Shown here piece by piece: positions 48,310-59,395 of a stretch of 64,000 nucleotides of DNA. The DNA lies in the NCBI GenBank assembly GCA_021229015.1, contig CM037783.1, positions 6,581,324-6,645,323 on the forward strand. The letters are read 5' to 3'. The DNA comes from Solen grandis. Taxonomy: Eukaryota > Mollusca > Bivalvia > Adapedonta > Solenidae. Under the pieces are notes generated by a model that was not told the DNA's origin, searched no databases, and was given only the letters and a program-made list of their open reading frames with translations. The stretch's first letter is position 1. Every line of letters starts with the position of its first letter. Made by a program: the position numbers and the translations under genes.

Positions 48310-48420
48310 GACACCAGACCAATCATTTATGGAACTGAGTGCAAAGCAAGGGAGCTATACCAGTACCATTTTTTACTACTTTGGTATGTCACAGCTGGGG
48401 ATCGAAACCTTGACCTACCT
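48310..48420 (-). mobile_element. SINE family 2 fragment
   Basis: Minus strand shows GGTTTCGATCCCCAGC (B-box type), GACATACCAAAGTAG, TGGTACTGGTATAGCTCCCT and TGCACTCAGT, in the order seen at 18150 and 33790. It is followed directly by a TTAA MITE. Confidence 0.6.
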
Positions 48421-48430
48421 AACCATTTAA

Positions 48431-48664
48431 CCCTTTACCTCATAGAGGGCACCATGAAAAGACCTATGCGAACAACATAAAACCAGATCAGCCTGCGAGT
48501 AACTCGCAGGCTGATCAGGTTTTATGCTGTTCGCTGCTCCTCAGTGGTCTGGAAATGAGGACTTTATAATTAAATTCGGTAAGGTTTAACTGTGGTTTTC
48601 TGCAGATCAGGCTTTATGTGGTACCTATTGAGTGTGTCAAAATGAGTCTATATGAGGGAAAGGG
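48431..48664 (+). mobile_element. TTAA-flanked MITE, family 1, copy 3
   Basis: 234 bp, TTAA on both sides (48427-48430 and 48665-48668). Ends CCCTTTACCTCATAGAG and ATATGAGGGAAAGGG. The central palindrome CCTGCGAGTAACTCGCAGG is intact. Confidence 0.9.
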
Positions 48665-48668
48665 TTAA

Positions 48669-49658
48669 GAATCAGAGTAGATGGCTAACTTAAAATTGTA
48701 GGAGGCAGAGGGGTCTGGGGATCCTTTGTTTTCTTGTTCTTTTCATTTTCTTTGAATTATTCCCTTTTTTTTTGTTACAATTTGGCAAATTTGAGCTGAA
48801 TTAGGAAAGGACTTGAGGCAGTCAAATCTGCCGCCAACCACCTTTTAAGGAAAACCCTAAATAAGTAAAGATCTAAATAAGTGAAGATTAACATTGAATA
48901 GCAATAAATGACAACAAGCAATTAATTTTTTTATCAAGTGTTTACTGAAAAAGTGTGTTTTACAAATCTACTTTCTTGAAGTTTTTCTCTCTTTTTCTTT
49001 TTTTTCCCTTTCTTTTATTTTGTTGTTGTTGTTTTTATTGATTTTCTATTTTCACAGTTCCCTCTCATATATTTCCTTGATAATATAAATATATCATGAG
49101 TAACCTATCTTCATTTCTACTTTATATTCTATCAGCCTTTCTCCAGTGCTCTGATATAGTGATTAGTCCAAATCTAACAAGGTTTCCTTTAAAGTCAAAA
49201 TGTTTCCTACAAAAGTATAAGGACCAAAGGTCAGATAGAGGAAAGGCCTGCTACTCAGTGCAATCCCTGTGTTTACTCCATCATACTCATGAAACAACAA
49301 CCACAAGAATGTCAGTGTTGACTCATTGTGTATGTGAAATGATCACGTTACAGTTAAGTTACCATGGTGATAAAAGACGCTGCAGTGTGTGTCTCGAAGG
49401 AGACATGTATTAGATTACAAAACTGCTGAGGGTCTCAACATAATGATGATCAATAAAGCAGATTATTACCATTTTGAAATCATAATTAAAACAATACATG
49501 AACCAAAATAGTCTGGTACTTAAAGGAACCACAGAAATAGGGTAGTTTTTCCAGATGATGGGAAAGAGGTCTTCATGTCTTCAAGCTTTGTCATGGGAAA
49601 ATATCTCATTTTCCCTGGTTTTGGAGAGAAAAAAATTCTAAATTTTGGGGAAACTGCA
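48669..49658. other. Calpain intron 2, no gene recognised
   Basis: A 105-codon frame (49096-49413, +) opens with a hydrophobic stretch (MSNLSSFLLYILSAFLQC) but has no other support. Confidence 0.4.
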
Positions 49659-49871
49659 CCCTTTTCCTCATAGAGGACACCATAAAAAGACCTATGCGAA
49701 CAGCATAAAACCAGATCAGACTGAGGTTTTATGCTGTTCGCTGCTCCTCAGTGGTCTGGAAATGAGGATTTTGTAATTAAATTTGGTAAGGTTTAACTGT
49801 GGTTTTCTGCAGATCAGGCTTTATGTGATACCTATTGGGGGCGTCAAAATGAGTATATATGAGGGAAAGGG
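49659..49871 (+). mobile_element. TTAA-flanked MITE, family 1, copy 4
   Basis: 213 bp. Right side ends TATGAGGGAAAGGG then TTAA; the left flank has decayed (TGCA). The central hairpin has been deleted, leaving AGATCAGACTGAGGTTTTAT, which accounts for most of the shorter length. Confidence 0.8.
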
Positions 49872-50095
49872 TTAAAGGAAAGACACCATACTAAATGTCT
49901 GCTGATAAAGTGGGAAGAACAGTCCTGGGTTAAAAGCAGTGATATCAGTCATCTCACTCTACTTATATTTGGGCATTTCTGGGAATAAGGCTTACAAAAT
50001 AATCTTCATGTCATAATACACCAATTTATATCAAGCAGTGTTAAGAAAATATGTAAAGCAAACAAAGCAGATTTGTGAAATTCAACTCTTGAATT

Positions 50096-50134
50096 CTCTC
50101 CCTCTCCCTCTTTCTCTCTCTCTCTCTCCTAGAG
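50096..50134. repeat. CT microsatellite
   Basis: A CT/CCT run of about 40 bases just before the left end of the inverted-repeat element at 50169. Confidence 0.85.
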
Positions 50135-50168
50135 CTGTCTCTCTCAATCAAATTGTGAGAAGACCAAA

Positions 50169-50926
50169 TTTTAGTTGTTACTACGCCGTGCGATTGACTT
50201 TGACTTTTCTCCACTTTACACTTCAACAAAAAAACGATATTCCATTCAACCTTATCGCCTGTCAAATAGAATTTCGCATCTTTTGACGAATATAAACCAT
50301 GCCTCCTTAGCGAGAGAAATCAAGTGCGAAGTTTTATAAATCATGGAACTATGAATTGACTGCAGAAACATGTCACGTTGTGCAATCTTGCAAGGAAATA
50401 ATGAATGAGTTTAAATAAACAACTATTTTGTTTCAAACGAAATAGGTGGCACTTAAACTCGGGGTGTTTAAGCAAGAGTGATTTTGTGTCTTGAATTAAT
50501 AAAACACAGCAAAAGCAATGTGGCGTAGTTACTGTCAAACAGAGCGTGATATTTTTCCTTGTCATCACAGTCTACGAACGTGTGGCTTTAAACAACATCT
50601 AGCCACTTTAATTGCAGCACTTCATGTAGGAATTATTTAAAATCCTCGAATGTCATTTCAAAATCTTTTCAAAACGCACTGCTGACACCCTTTATAGGGA
50701 TAATGATTTTGTAATGTCCGTCTTGGACGACACTTCCATCACGAAAGTTAACTGAGAACTGAGCAAAAATCAATAACCAGGTGAAGCAAAGGGGCGGAGC
50801 TATGTTCTGATTGGCCTACACAATGTCTTCTTTTTCAACTGTAAAAGTGAGAACGGTCGCAGTTTTATCAATGTAAAATTATTGGAAAAGTCAAAGTCAA
50901 TCGCACGGGATAGTAATTGTTAGTTT
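50169..50926. mobile_element. DNA-transposon-like element, about 760 bp
   Basis: Terminal inverted repeats of about 40 bases. The inner 23 are identical (50187-50209 and 50885-50907, containing GATTGACTTTGACTTTTC), while the outer parts (TTAGTTGTTACTACGC and ATAGTAATTGTTAG) differ at several sites. The interior has no transposase frame, so it is non-autonomous. Confidence 0.7.
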
Positions 50927-51061
50927 GTTTGTGTTTGATATCCTGCAAAAGACTATCATTCAATTTCATATAAGGACAGATATAGTGATACCTTGCTGAG
51001 ATACCAAACCATAGACAAATGGCATGATACCACACCCAGTTATATTACATGTACCAGCAAG

Positions 51062-51118
51062 TCCTTTTACTCCATATCCTTCTATGCTGAGCACCAAGCA
51101 CAAGTATGATATACACTA
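51062..51118 (-). mobile_element. SINE family 2, part left of the nested element
   Basis: Contains TCTATGCTGAGCACCAAGCA and ends ATACACTAGTAC, the point where the other SINE copies read ACCAGTACCATTTTTTAC. The SINE appears to continue at 51858 with CTTTTTTAATGATGGCG and AAAAGTATGTC. Confidence 0.6.
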
Positions 51119-51857
51119 GTACCGTCATCGTTTGAATATAAGCCGCATTCGTAGATAAGCCGCATCCCAAATTTTGTCCCCAAATCAGCTAAAAAACGCC
51201 TAATACTGTATATAAGCCGCAGACAAATCGTCAGGATCGGCCATTTTGGTAACCTATTATTTTTACACGCTGCGTAATTTACAGTTGTCTTAACCCGTAC
51301 CCGATTGTAAAAATATATCGTAGTTGAACGTGTCATCTCAATACATTCTCAAATATGTCAGGTAAGTGTCAGGTTAGTATTTATTAACCTGTGGTACACA
51401 GTGTCAAGGTGACACCTAATCCCACCCGGCGCTACCCCTGTTCGAACTCCCCTCATTGAATATCGGCCTGTGATTGGCTGGATTTTCTCACACATTTTAC
51501 CTGTGTACCCTGTGGACATGGGTACACTAAAATTAAAGAAAAACAACACAAAAACACTAAATTACAATTAAAAAATATTTATTATAATGATTTCATATAA
51601 AACGTTTAATTATAAAAGTATTTTATTTCATTGAAACTGTCCCTTATTTTATGTGATGCGCCGTAACCTTGAATCACTACGAATCCGCAGAATAGTACAC
51701 AAAATGGCGGCGCTTGTAAACAAAAGACCGATTCTCGGTAGGTTTATGTTCGGGAAAAAGTAAACTAGGTTGTAATACCATATATAAGCCGCATGCACAG
51801 TTTAGATTGATGAAATTAAGCATGAAACCGCGGCTTATATTCAAACGATTACGGTAC
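51119..51857. mobile_element. DNA-transposon-like element with 28-bp terminal inverted repeats, nested in a SINE
   Basis: Left end 51119-51146 and right end 51830-51857 are reverse complements at 27 of 28 positions; they begin GTACCGT and contain CGTTTGAATATAAGCCGC. The ATAAGCCGCA motif recurs several times inside (about 51157, 51214 and 51786). The interior includes AAAATGGCGGCG and no transposase frame. Target duplication is TA or GTAC; the palindrome at the boundary prevents a decision. Confidence 0.8.
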
Positions 51858-52654
51858 CTTTTTTAATGATGGCGAAAAAAGTATGTCTTGTACCAACCTA
51901 TGGAAAAAAATGCCACAATCAATTTATTGTCTAAACCTTTAACCTCTTAAACAATTCTTCCTGTTGACAGAAAAGATTATGTAACACTTGAAACAAAGAT
52001 AAATGACATCAATACTATCAAAGCTTTATCTCCCTTTCCTTCCACTTCCCCCACCCCAACTACAGGTGACAACTCCAGGTTTTTAACAATTTCCTGTCCA
52101 TCTCAACTCCCTCGACTGAAGTCATTTTAATTCTTGAATATAGCAATTTATTTTTTTTTCAGTGAATATTTTCATATGAAAAAGGATATTTCATCTTAAA
52201 GATCTAAGCCTTCACATAAAATTAGCAGGTACTTTTAAAATTAGATGTTACAACTTACAGGTAATGATTATAAATTTATCAGCAATCTTATTCTCAGGTG
52301 AAACTGAAAGGGAAAAACAGCCTGTAACCCTCAGCTTAAGCTCATAAATTCAAGACAGAATAAGGGTTAAAGCTTCGTTCACTCATTTCTCTTTATGCCT
52401 GGATACAAAACATAGGAAAGAAGTAAAACTGATGGTTTGGCTCAATAAGCTTGCTTAAGGGTCAGATAAAGTGTACCTAGGTACGGAACAACTACTGTGA
52501 CCTGGTTACTATGACAAACTGACTCTGATACTGACAATTTTTCTCTATCCCTCTTTCTAAACATTTCTGTCTAAATTTCTTGTGACAGTAAATGTGATAC
52601 TTACTCATTTAGTTACTGATATGTCAATCAATAATTCTATATGTAACCAGATGT
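51858..52654. other. SINE remainder and intronic DNA
   Basis: The first 40 bases look like the right half of the interrupted SINE; the rest is AT-rich with no feature recognised. Confidence 0.45.
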
Positions 52655-52745
52655 GAAAAATGTGCAGCTAGAGCAGGACTCGCACCCAGGACTCCTCGCT
52701 TACGGCACAAGTGCTCTACCAACTGGACTGCTTCAGTGTTTTCTC
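52655..52745 (-). repeat. tRNA-like repeat (SINE head or tRNA pseudogene)
   Basis: Minus strand reads CCAGTTGGTAGAGCACTTG (A-box type), then CCGTAAGCGAGGAGTCC and GGGTGCGAGTCCT (weak B box). A related copy is at 54400-54490. The acceptor stem does not pair, so a working tRNA is unlikely. Confidence 0.55.
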
Positions 52746-52786
52746 TAGCCTAATATTTTTGGGGGTCATTTATAACCCCGTATCTG

Positions 52787-53812
52787 AACAAGAGGGCCAT
52801 GATGGACCTGAATCGCTCACCTGAAAAACATTGTCCTCAATGCAAATCATTGTATTAATCCATGCAAAAGTACAGCAAGATCATCGAATTTCCACACAAA
52901 AACTGTACCTGCCATCCAAACTTTGAAGGTCATAGCTGTAATAAGTCTATATAAAATCAAGTGACACATTGGGCCAGGCCAATTTTGACCACAGGGCCAT
53001 GATTTGATCAAAACTGGTAGACGTTCACTAGACCATGTTCCACACCAAATATCTAAACTCTAGGCCTAGTGGCTTCTGACAAGATGATTTTTCTAGGTTT
53101 TACTAAGTCTATGTAAAATCAATTAACCCCAAGGGATGGACCAATTTTTACCCCATGCCATGAGTTGAACAAACTTTGCAGAGGTCTAATAGGCCATGTA
53201 ACTCACCAAATAAGAAAACTCCAGTCCTTGTGGCTTCTGAGAAGATCTTTTTAGGGTTTTCCATACAAGTCTATATAAATCAAGTGACCCCTAAGGCGGG
53301 GTCAATTTTGACCCCAAGGCCATGATTTGAACAAACTTGGTAAAGGTCTAATAGGCCATGTTACACATCAAATATCTCAACTCTAGGGTTTGTGGTTTCT
53401 GACAAGAAGATTTTTCAAGTTTTTCTTATATAAGTCTTTATAAAAGCAAGTGACCCCTGGGGCGGGGCCAATTTTGACCCCAGCGTCATGATTTGAACAA
53501 ACTTGGCAAAGATACATTAGACAATGCCACACACCAAACATAAAAGCTCTAGGCCTTGTGGTTTCTGAGAAGATTTTAAAGATTTCACTTTAAAAATCTA
53601 TTTTTAGCTCCTGTGACCCAGATATGCAGCAGACCGGAACCATTTGAATATCTTTGGTAGAGCTTCATAAAAGGAGCATCACAGGCAATTTTCATCAAAT
53701 TTGGCCCAGTGGTTTAAGGTGGAGATGTTGTTTAAAGAAAACACAATGACGCACGCATGGACGCCGGACAAAAAGCAATCACAATAGCTCACCATGAGCA
53801 CATTGTGCTCAG
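52787..53812 (+). mobile_element. Pearl-like non-autonomous element, copy B
   Basis: Same family as copy A: starts ACAAGAGGGCCATGATGGAC, has about four or five 165-bp core units (GTGACCCCTGGGGCGGGGCC, GTGGTTTCTGAGAAGA; unit starts near 52945, 53098, 53265 and 53430), a short ACGCACGCATGGACGCCGGAC tract in degenerate form, and the hairpin AGCTCACCATGAGCAC/TTGTGCTCAG at its end. More diverged than copy A. Lies in calpain intron 2. Confidence 0.75.
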
Positions 53813-54399
53813 TGGGGGCTTATTTGAAAATTCAGAGGGTCATTCTTGTCACAATTATTGCAATTATTTGAAAATTTTCAGCCATCGGTAAATTGCAAAT
53901 GGCAGATGCCCATCTAAAGCAAAGCAAATGATATTTTCCCAATGTTTTAGATCTGGATACCGAGTCACAGTCTTACGACATGCTTTAAATTAATTAAATA
54001 TATTAACTGTATTAATTAAAATTAACTTAAGATTTCCAAGCCTCTGAATCATTTGATGCTACTCAAGTGTCTACCAAGACCTTTATTTCACCTTGACCAA
54101 CACCGAGTTGCTTCGCTACGGTGTTTAAAAGCTTTTGGCCAAATCATTTCATTTGGATTTCAGTTGCATCATGACGCACATATCAAATTTCTTTGAGTCA
54201 ATATCAAAAACACTGCCGCTTACAAAAATTTCTCATGGATAAGGGTTACTTATAGACTATTACATACTCTCCTGTAAATGTGGAATTTGCCCCCGAATTT
54301 ACAGTGTAGTAAACAAAGTGCTATGTTCCCAACAAACCCAAAGTATATACTGGAGAATTATACTGTTACAGTCCCATGTTGGGTGTAAAATGTAACAAG
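53813..54399. other. Calpain intron 2, no gene recognised
   Basis: AT-rich. GGGTTACTTATAGACTATTA (54242) has a related copy GAGTTACTTAAAGGCCATTA at 54509, bracketing the tRNA-like repeat. Confidence 0.4.
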
Positions 54400-54490
54400 G
54401 GGAGGAAAATGTGCTGCCATACCAGGAATCAAACCTGGAACCCCTTGCTTACAGGGTGAGTGCTCTACCAACTGCTACTAGACCGCTTAC
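54400..54490 (-). repeat. tRNA-like repeat (SINE head or tRNA pseudogene)
   Basis: Minus strand has AGTTGGTAGAGCACTCACCC (A-box type), TGTAAGCAAGGGGTTCC and a good B box (GGTTTGATTCCTGG). Related to 52655-52745. Not a complete cloverleaf. Confidence 0.6.
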
Positions 54491-54779
54491 ACAAATCTCT
54501 CACCAATAAGAGTTACTTAAAGGCCATTACATATATACTGTAAACTATACAAAAATAAAAGTTACTGTCATTATATCATGACACAATTACTGCAGTGATT
54601 TTTTTCCTTGAATTGTGAATGGGTCTGGTATCCCTTCATTTGTGAAATATTAGCGTTGTTTTTCTCAAAATTGTGAAAAAAAATAGTGGCATTTTGCTGC
54701 TATTGTGAGAAGAAAATGTGGGCTATACCTTGCAATTTTACTGCAAAATGATACGGAATGGTTTACATTTTTAAGAAAC

Positions 54780-54935
54780 TGCAGCATGCCTATTTACCCC
54801 CTGTAGAGAGGTTTTTACCCCCAAAATTGGCCAAGTACCCCCAAAATTGTAGCCTAGGGATTCTCTGTATGAAAAGATACAAAGTTAAGGAAAAATAGTA
54901 ATTGTACCCCCAGTGACAAAACTTAGAGGGCACCT
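54780..54935 (-). repeat. Dispersed repeat, paired with 63385
   Basis: Contains TACCCCCAAAATTGG, CTAGGGATTCTCTGTATGAA, AAGTTAAGGAAAAATAG and TTGTACCCCCAGTGACAAAA. The inverted counterpart at 63385-63530 has the complements of these in the same relative order. Confidence 0.65.
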
Positions 54936-55518
54936 TGAGATATTGTGGAAGAGAAGCACTTTTGAAATTATTTCAGCTGATCAGGAAAGGTTTAAATCAT
55001 ACCTTTATCAAATCAAAGCGCTGAAGGCATGAAAGAGTGTTTGAAGAGCTGGAAGACAATCACCATTAATTAAATTTACTTTGATAAACAAATAAAATGC
55101 AGCATTCCTGTTCTCTCAGCGCTACCAAAGCTTTGATTTGTATTTATGCAGTATCTTCTCTGCAACAGTATCTATTTATAGATTGGAGTAATTATGCAAA
55201 TTTTCTGCACAGGTCAGAGGCTCTGAAATCATTTTGGATAGTAGATATATAAAGATTTCAGTCATTTTTTAGTGTAAGAAATAACCCCTGGAGATATGTG
55301 AGGTCGACATCTTGATGTAATTATAAGTATGTTACAATGATTTGTTTGGGACTTCCCATTGGTTATTGTAACAGCCTAAAATGACCGGACGCTGCACATT
55401 TACTATCAAATTTATTTGCAAGCCACCTTTGCATCGAAACAAACTATATTCGTGTGCATGGTAAAGTGATCACGTGATAAAAACAGTTACATCATTCAAT
55501 TGCAGTTGCATCAGCATA

Positions 55519-56760
55519 GAACAAGAAAATGTGTCTGTGAGACACTAATGCCTCGCCAATAAGGTCAGAACTAAATATCTGCGTGTATTTTTAAAAGATT
55601 ATATAAAGATGTACGTTTGTACAAAATTTCATGATCATGTAAAGTTACCTTTAGAGAAAAAGAAACTTAAACACAGAGGTAAACCTGGGGCAGAATTACC
55701 AATTATACCAAGTCATAGCCATAAAATTAAAAAAATACTACTGGTAAATAATCCATGTCATGATGTACATGAATGTCAAGTTTCATGAAGATGTAAAGTC
55801 ATCTTCATAGAAAAAAAAGCTTAAACACAAATGCAAGACAACCAAATACACCAAGTTCATCGAACCTTGAAATATTGGTCACAGCTATAAATTTGCATAA
55901 ATATATTAAAAAGTTTATATCATGATGTATAAAATGTGAATATATAGTTTCATCAAGATGTGAAATCATCTTAACAGAAAAAAAGCTGAAACGGAAAGAT
56001 AAACCTAAGCAGAAGAATCATTTTACCATGTTCATCCAACCAGAAATGTAGGTCAAGCCATAAATCTGCATAAATATTAAATAGATCCTATCATGATGTA
56101 CATGTGTACCTAGTTTCATCAAAATGTGAAGTCATCTTCATAAAAAAAAAAGCTTTAACGCAAAAGGTAAACCTAAGGCAGAACAACCAATTTCTCAATA
56201 TTCATCCAACCAATATAGGTCACAGCCACAATTTGCATAAGTATTAAAAAGATTATATCATAATGTAAATGTGTATCTAGAACATAAGATGTGAAGTCAT
56301 CTTCATAGAAAAAAAGCTTAAACACAAAGGTAAACCTGATCCAGAACAAATTTTTTAATGTTCATCCAACCGTAAAATAATGGTCACAGCTATAAATTTG
56401 CAGAAATATCAAATAGATCATATCATGATGTACATGTATACCTAGTTTCATAAAGTCGTGTAGTCATCTTCTTAGAAAAAAGCTTAAGCGCAAAGGTAAA
56501 CCTGAGCCAGAAAACAATTTTTCAATGTTCATCCAACCATGAAATATAGGTTGCAGCCATTAATTTGCATAAATGTTTGAAAGATCATATCATGATGTAC
56601 GTGTGTACTTAGTTTCATAAAGATGTGAAGTCATCTTCTTAGAAAAAAAGCTTAAACGTAAAGGTAAACCTTAGGTGTGACGGACAGACAGACGCATGCA
56701 CGCACGCACACACAGACCAAAATCTATATGCCCCCCAACGGAGTTGGCAGGGGCATAAAA
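55519..56760 (+). mobile_element. Pearl-like non-autonomous element, copy E
   Basis: Begins ACAAGAAAATGTGTCTGTGA. Six or seven core units of about 163-171 bp follow, each with CATGATGTACATG, a GAAGTCATCTTCATAGAAAA segment, GCTTAAAC and TTCATCCAACC (unit marks near 55756, 55919, 56090, 56258, 56421 and 56588). A GACAGACAGACGCATGCACG tract comes next, and the end is a hairpin, ATGCCCCCCAACG/GTTGGCAGGGGCAT (56728-56756). The longest array of core units among the elements here; no coding capacity. Confidence 0.8.
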
Positions 56761-57193
56761 ATAAGTCCTAAAATGTTTTCATGTCACAGGCAATTTTTTT
56801 AGCCTGTAAGTATTTATTTTTGACACAGCATTGATTTTTCAGCACTTTTGCTTAATTCTAGTATACTTGTGTTGTGAGATATATACAATTGTTCGATCAT
56901 ACTTACACTATTGAAAGGTTATTCGGTTTTAAATCTAGGAGAACCTGGGTTGAAAATGTAGTACTATGTAGAACACTTTTGAATTGTGAATCAATTTGGG
57001 TCCCTTCTCAGTCCGATATTTATGCTAACTTCATTATTTACAATCAGTTCAAAATGTCCCAGTAAAAGTTTCTATTGACATTTTTCTAATAACATCTAAT
57101 AATAAATGATAATCTAAAATAAAATTCCTCAAAACACTGTGTAATTCTCATTCCTACATAATTAATATACAACCATTTAATGATTTATTTACC

Positions 57194-57546
57194 CAGGGGT
57201 TTTCTTAAGTGGACGCCCGCTTGCCCGTGCCGGGTTAAAATCACCATGGGCAAGTGATTTTTCCAAGGAGATAGCCCATCGGGCAAGTTTATTTTCGTAA
57301 ATGAAATCTTTCGGGGGGTTTTTTATATTTTATTTTCTACATTATATAGGGGGTGAGTTGCTTGCATATTGTGTTTGATACATGTTAACTAAAATTCATT
57401 TTATTACTACACATATTTAGTTTTAAACATTAACAAGCACTAACTAACTTAAAGATTGGACAAGCTGTTTTCACTGGGGGCAAGTAGATGTTCAAAGTAA
57501 CTTGCCCCCTGGGCAAGTGAAAGTCAAATCTTTAAGGAAACCCCTG
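57194..57546. mobile_element. hAT-like MITE
   Basis: 353 bp, beginning CAGGGGTTTTCTTAAG and ending TTTAAGGAAACCCCTG, an imperfect terminal inverted repeat with the CAGGG start typical of hAT elements. TTTACC directly precedes (57188) and follows (57547) the element; hAT elements usually duplicate 8 bp, so the 6-bp repeat is incomplete support. The interior repeats GGGCAAGT several times. No transposase frame. Confidence 0.6.
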
Positions 57547-58242
57547 TTTACCCTTTATGACAACACAGATATAACAAAGAAACTGTGTGTAGGATAAACC
57601 TATATCATATCTATATTTCATATCAGTATATAAAAGCCTCACAAGGTAACAGAAAAGTAATGAAATGAGTAATAAAACTGTTGCACAATATCCAGGGCAC
57701 AACAACTCGCCCCTGATATATGAGTTAACCTACTGCCCACTATATCTACCTGTGGTCAATCCAATGTGAACCTCAGCTGAAGTTTATCACCTGTGGAATG
57801 CAGTCATCGATAGGAATGTCCGATAAAATGTGACAATGGGACACTCAATAAGCCGATTGTTAGCTGAGTTTACAAATGAGCACCATTATGAGGTTGAAAT
57901 GTTTCCCCACGCTAGATCATACAAAATTTGTTTCAATGAATTATATTGCATTATATGGGCACTTAAAATTTACATAGTAAATATTTGATAGTGCGGACAA
58001 TCAGATTTGAAGCTTTTGTGCATACAATGGACAGTCCAAAACTGAGACAGACACAATTTTTTGGTCGATTAATCTATCAGTCATTCTAATTTTAAACATA
58101 TCTTCATATCTCAGGCCAGGTTTTCTGTGTGATCATTCCAACAATATTGGTGTCAAGGCAACACTGAGCTTAGAAATGAGTATTATCAGAGACATGTCTT
58201 AATTAGTTTTACTTTATGAATTCAAGGTTATCTGGTTGGGTG

Positions 58243-58360
58243 GTGATGATGAGTAGGAAAATACACAGGATAGCCATGATGATGATGAATTTTGATAATA
58301 ATGATGGATTTGAATGATGATGATGAATTTTGATGATGATAATGATGATGATGATGACAA
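58243..58360. repeat. GAT/ATG-rich trinucleotide repeat
   Basis: Interrupted runs of GATGAT with TTTTGAT spacers. On the minus strand they create a serine-rich frame (58214-58411) that I do not regard as a gene. Confidence 0.85.
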
Positions 58361-58532
58361 ACTATATCCCATTATTATCACAGAACAGGAAGTAAAACAA
58401 TCAAAGGTCACATTATTGCCAAAGGGTAAAACAATGACAACCTTTTAAGTTATCATTTTTTACGATCATTATTTTTATGTGCATTACCTGCAGCAAGCTT
58501 AGGTCAAGGTCTGTAATATAGTGAAAACAGGT

Positions 58533-58995
58533 TAAACCTTTACCACTCAGATGTGCCACTTGACACCCCATGTTAAAAAAAAAATCCAAATCAAATTTTA
58601 CAATTTAGCATATCTATGTTGTAACAAAATTGCAAAATGGAATGAGAAAAGTCAGCATGGAATTTACTGCCTTGGTCCAATGTTCATCAAAATTAAAACA
58701 GAACTTATTAAAGTCTGGTTTTCAAACTCAAACACAAAGTTCAGGCAGACCATACACGCCACAAGAAAAAGTCACATATACATGTACCATGTCATTTTCA
58801 CCCCATGTGAGTTTGTACAGTCAGATCACAATGAAAACCTCTGAACAATTTTTAAAGTATATCACCTTCTCATCTTAGAAATATCTAATGAGAAACTTGA
58901 CCAGTTTGGTTTTTTTTTCTCAGGCTGATCTGGATGTATTATGGTAGCAAAATTCATCTCCATAACGATGGATTCTCATGACCCTATAACCCACG
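58533..58995 (+). mobile_element. Possible TTAA-type MITE, family 2, diverged
   Basis: Starts AAACCTTTACCACTCAG and ends CCACGGTAAAGGGTTA, resembling the ends of family 2; inside are CAGGCTGATCTGGATGTATT and a CTCATGACC stretch. It is twice the length of the other copies, so this assignment is weak. Confidence 0.35.
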
Positions 58996-59395
58996 GTAAA
59001 GGGTTATTTATTTAAAGAGACCCTCACGCAGTGACAAGGTGAGCTATCACGTACACCTCAGTTTTGCTAAGTTCCAGGGTTTTTTCTGCCCATTTTGGGA
59101 AAGGGACCCTAGCAGCCTAGCCCCTAAATGGGAATAGTTATCGACATATTTCACCTAAATGTAAATTTTTAAGAAGCAGAAAAACAACTTAGCATGTGAA
59201 ACATGTTGTTTAAAGAGGCATTTTCTTTCATAAACACAAATAAATAAGAACAAAACACTTGAATTTACAAAAACAAAAAATATTATTTTTTTTGCCAATT
59301 CGGAAAAATATTACAAATTTTCAATTGGAGATGGGTCCGATATTTGGACCATACAAATAGACATAAAGCCCCATTTAACTGAATTTGATACTTAC

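Noticed and set aside
49096..49413. 105-codon frame with a signal-peptide-like start and several Cys
   Set aside because: Lies in a calpain intron; no Cys spacing of a known secreted family and no other support.
52655..52745. Possible tRNA gene
   Set aside because: A-box-like sequence present but the B box is weak and the acceptor stem does not pair; a related degenerate copy nearby suggests a repeat.
58214..58411. Serine-rich minus-strand frame
   Set aside because: Produced by the GAT/ATG trinucleotide repeat.
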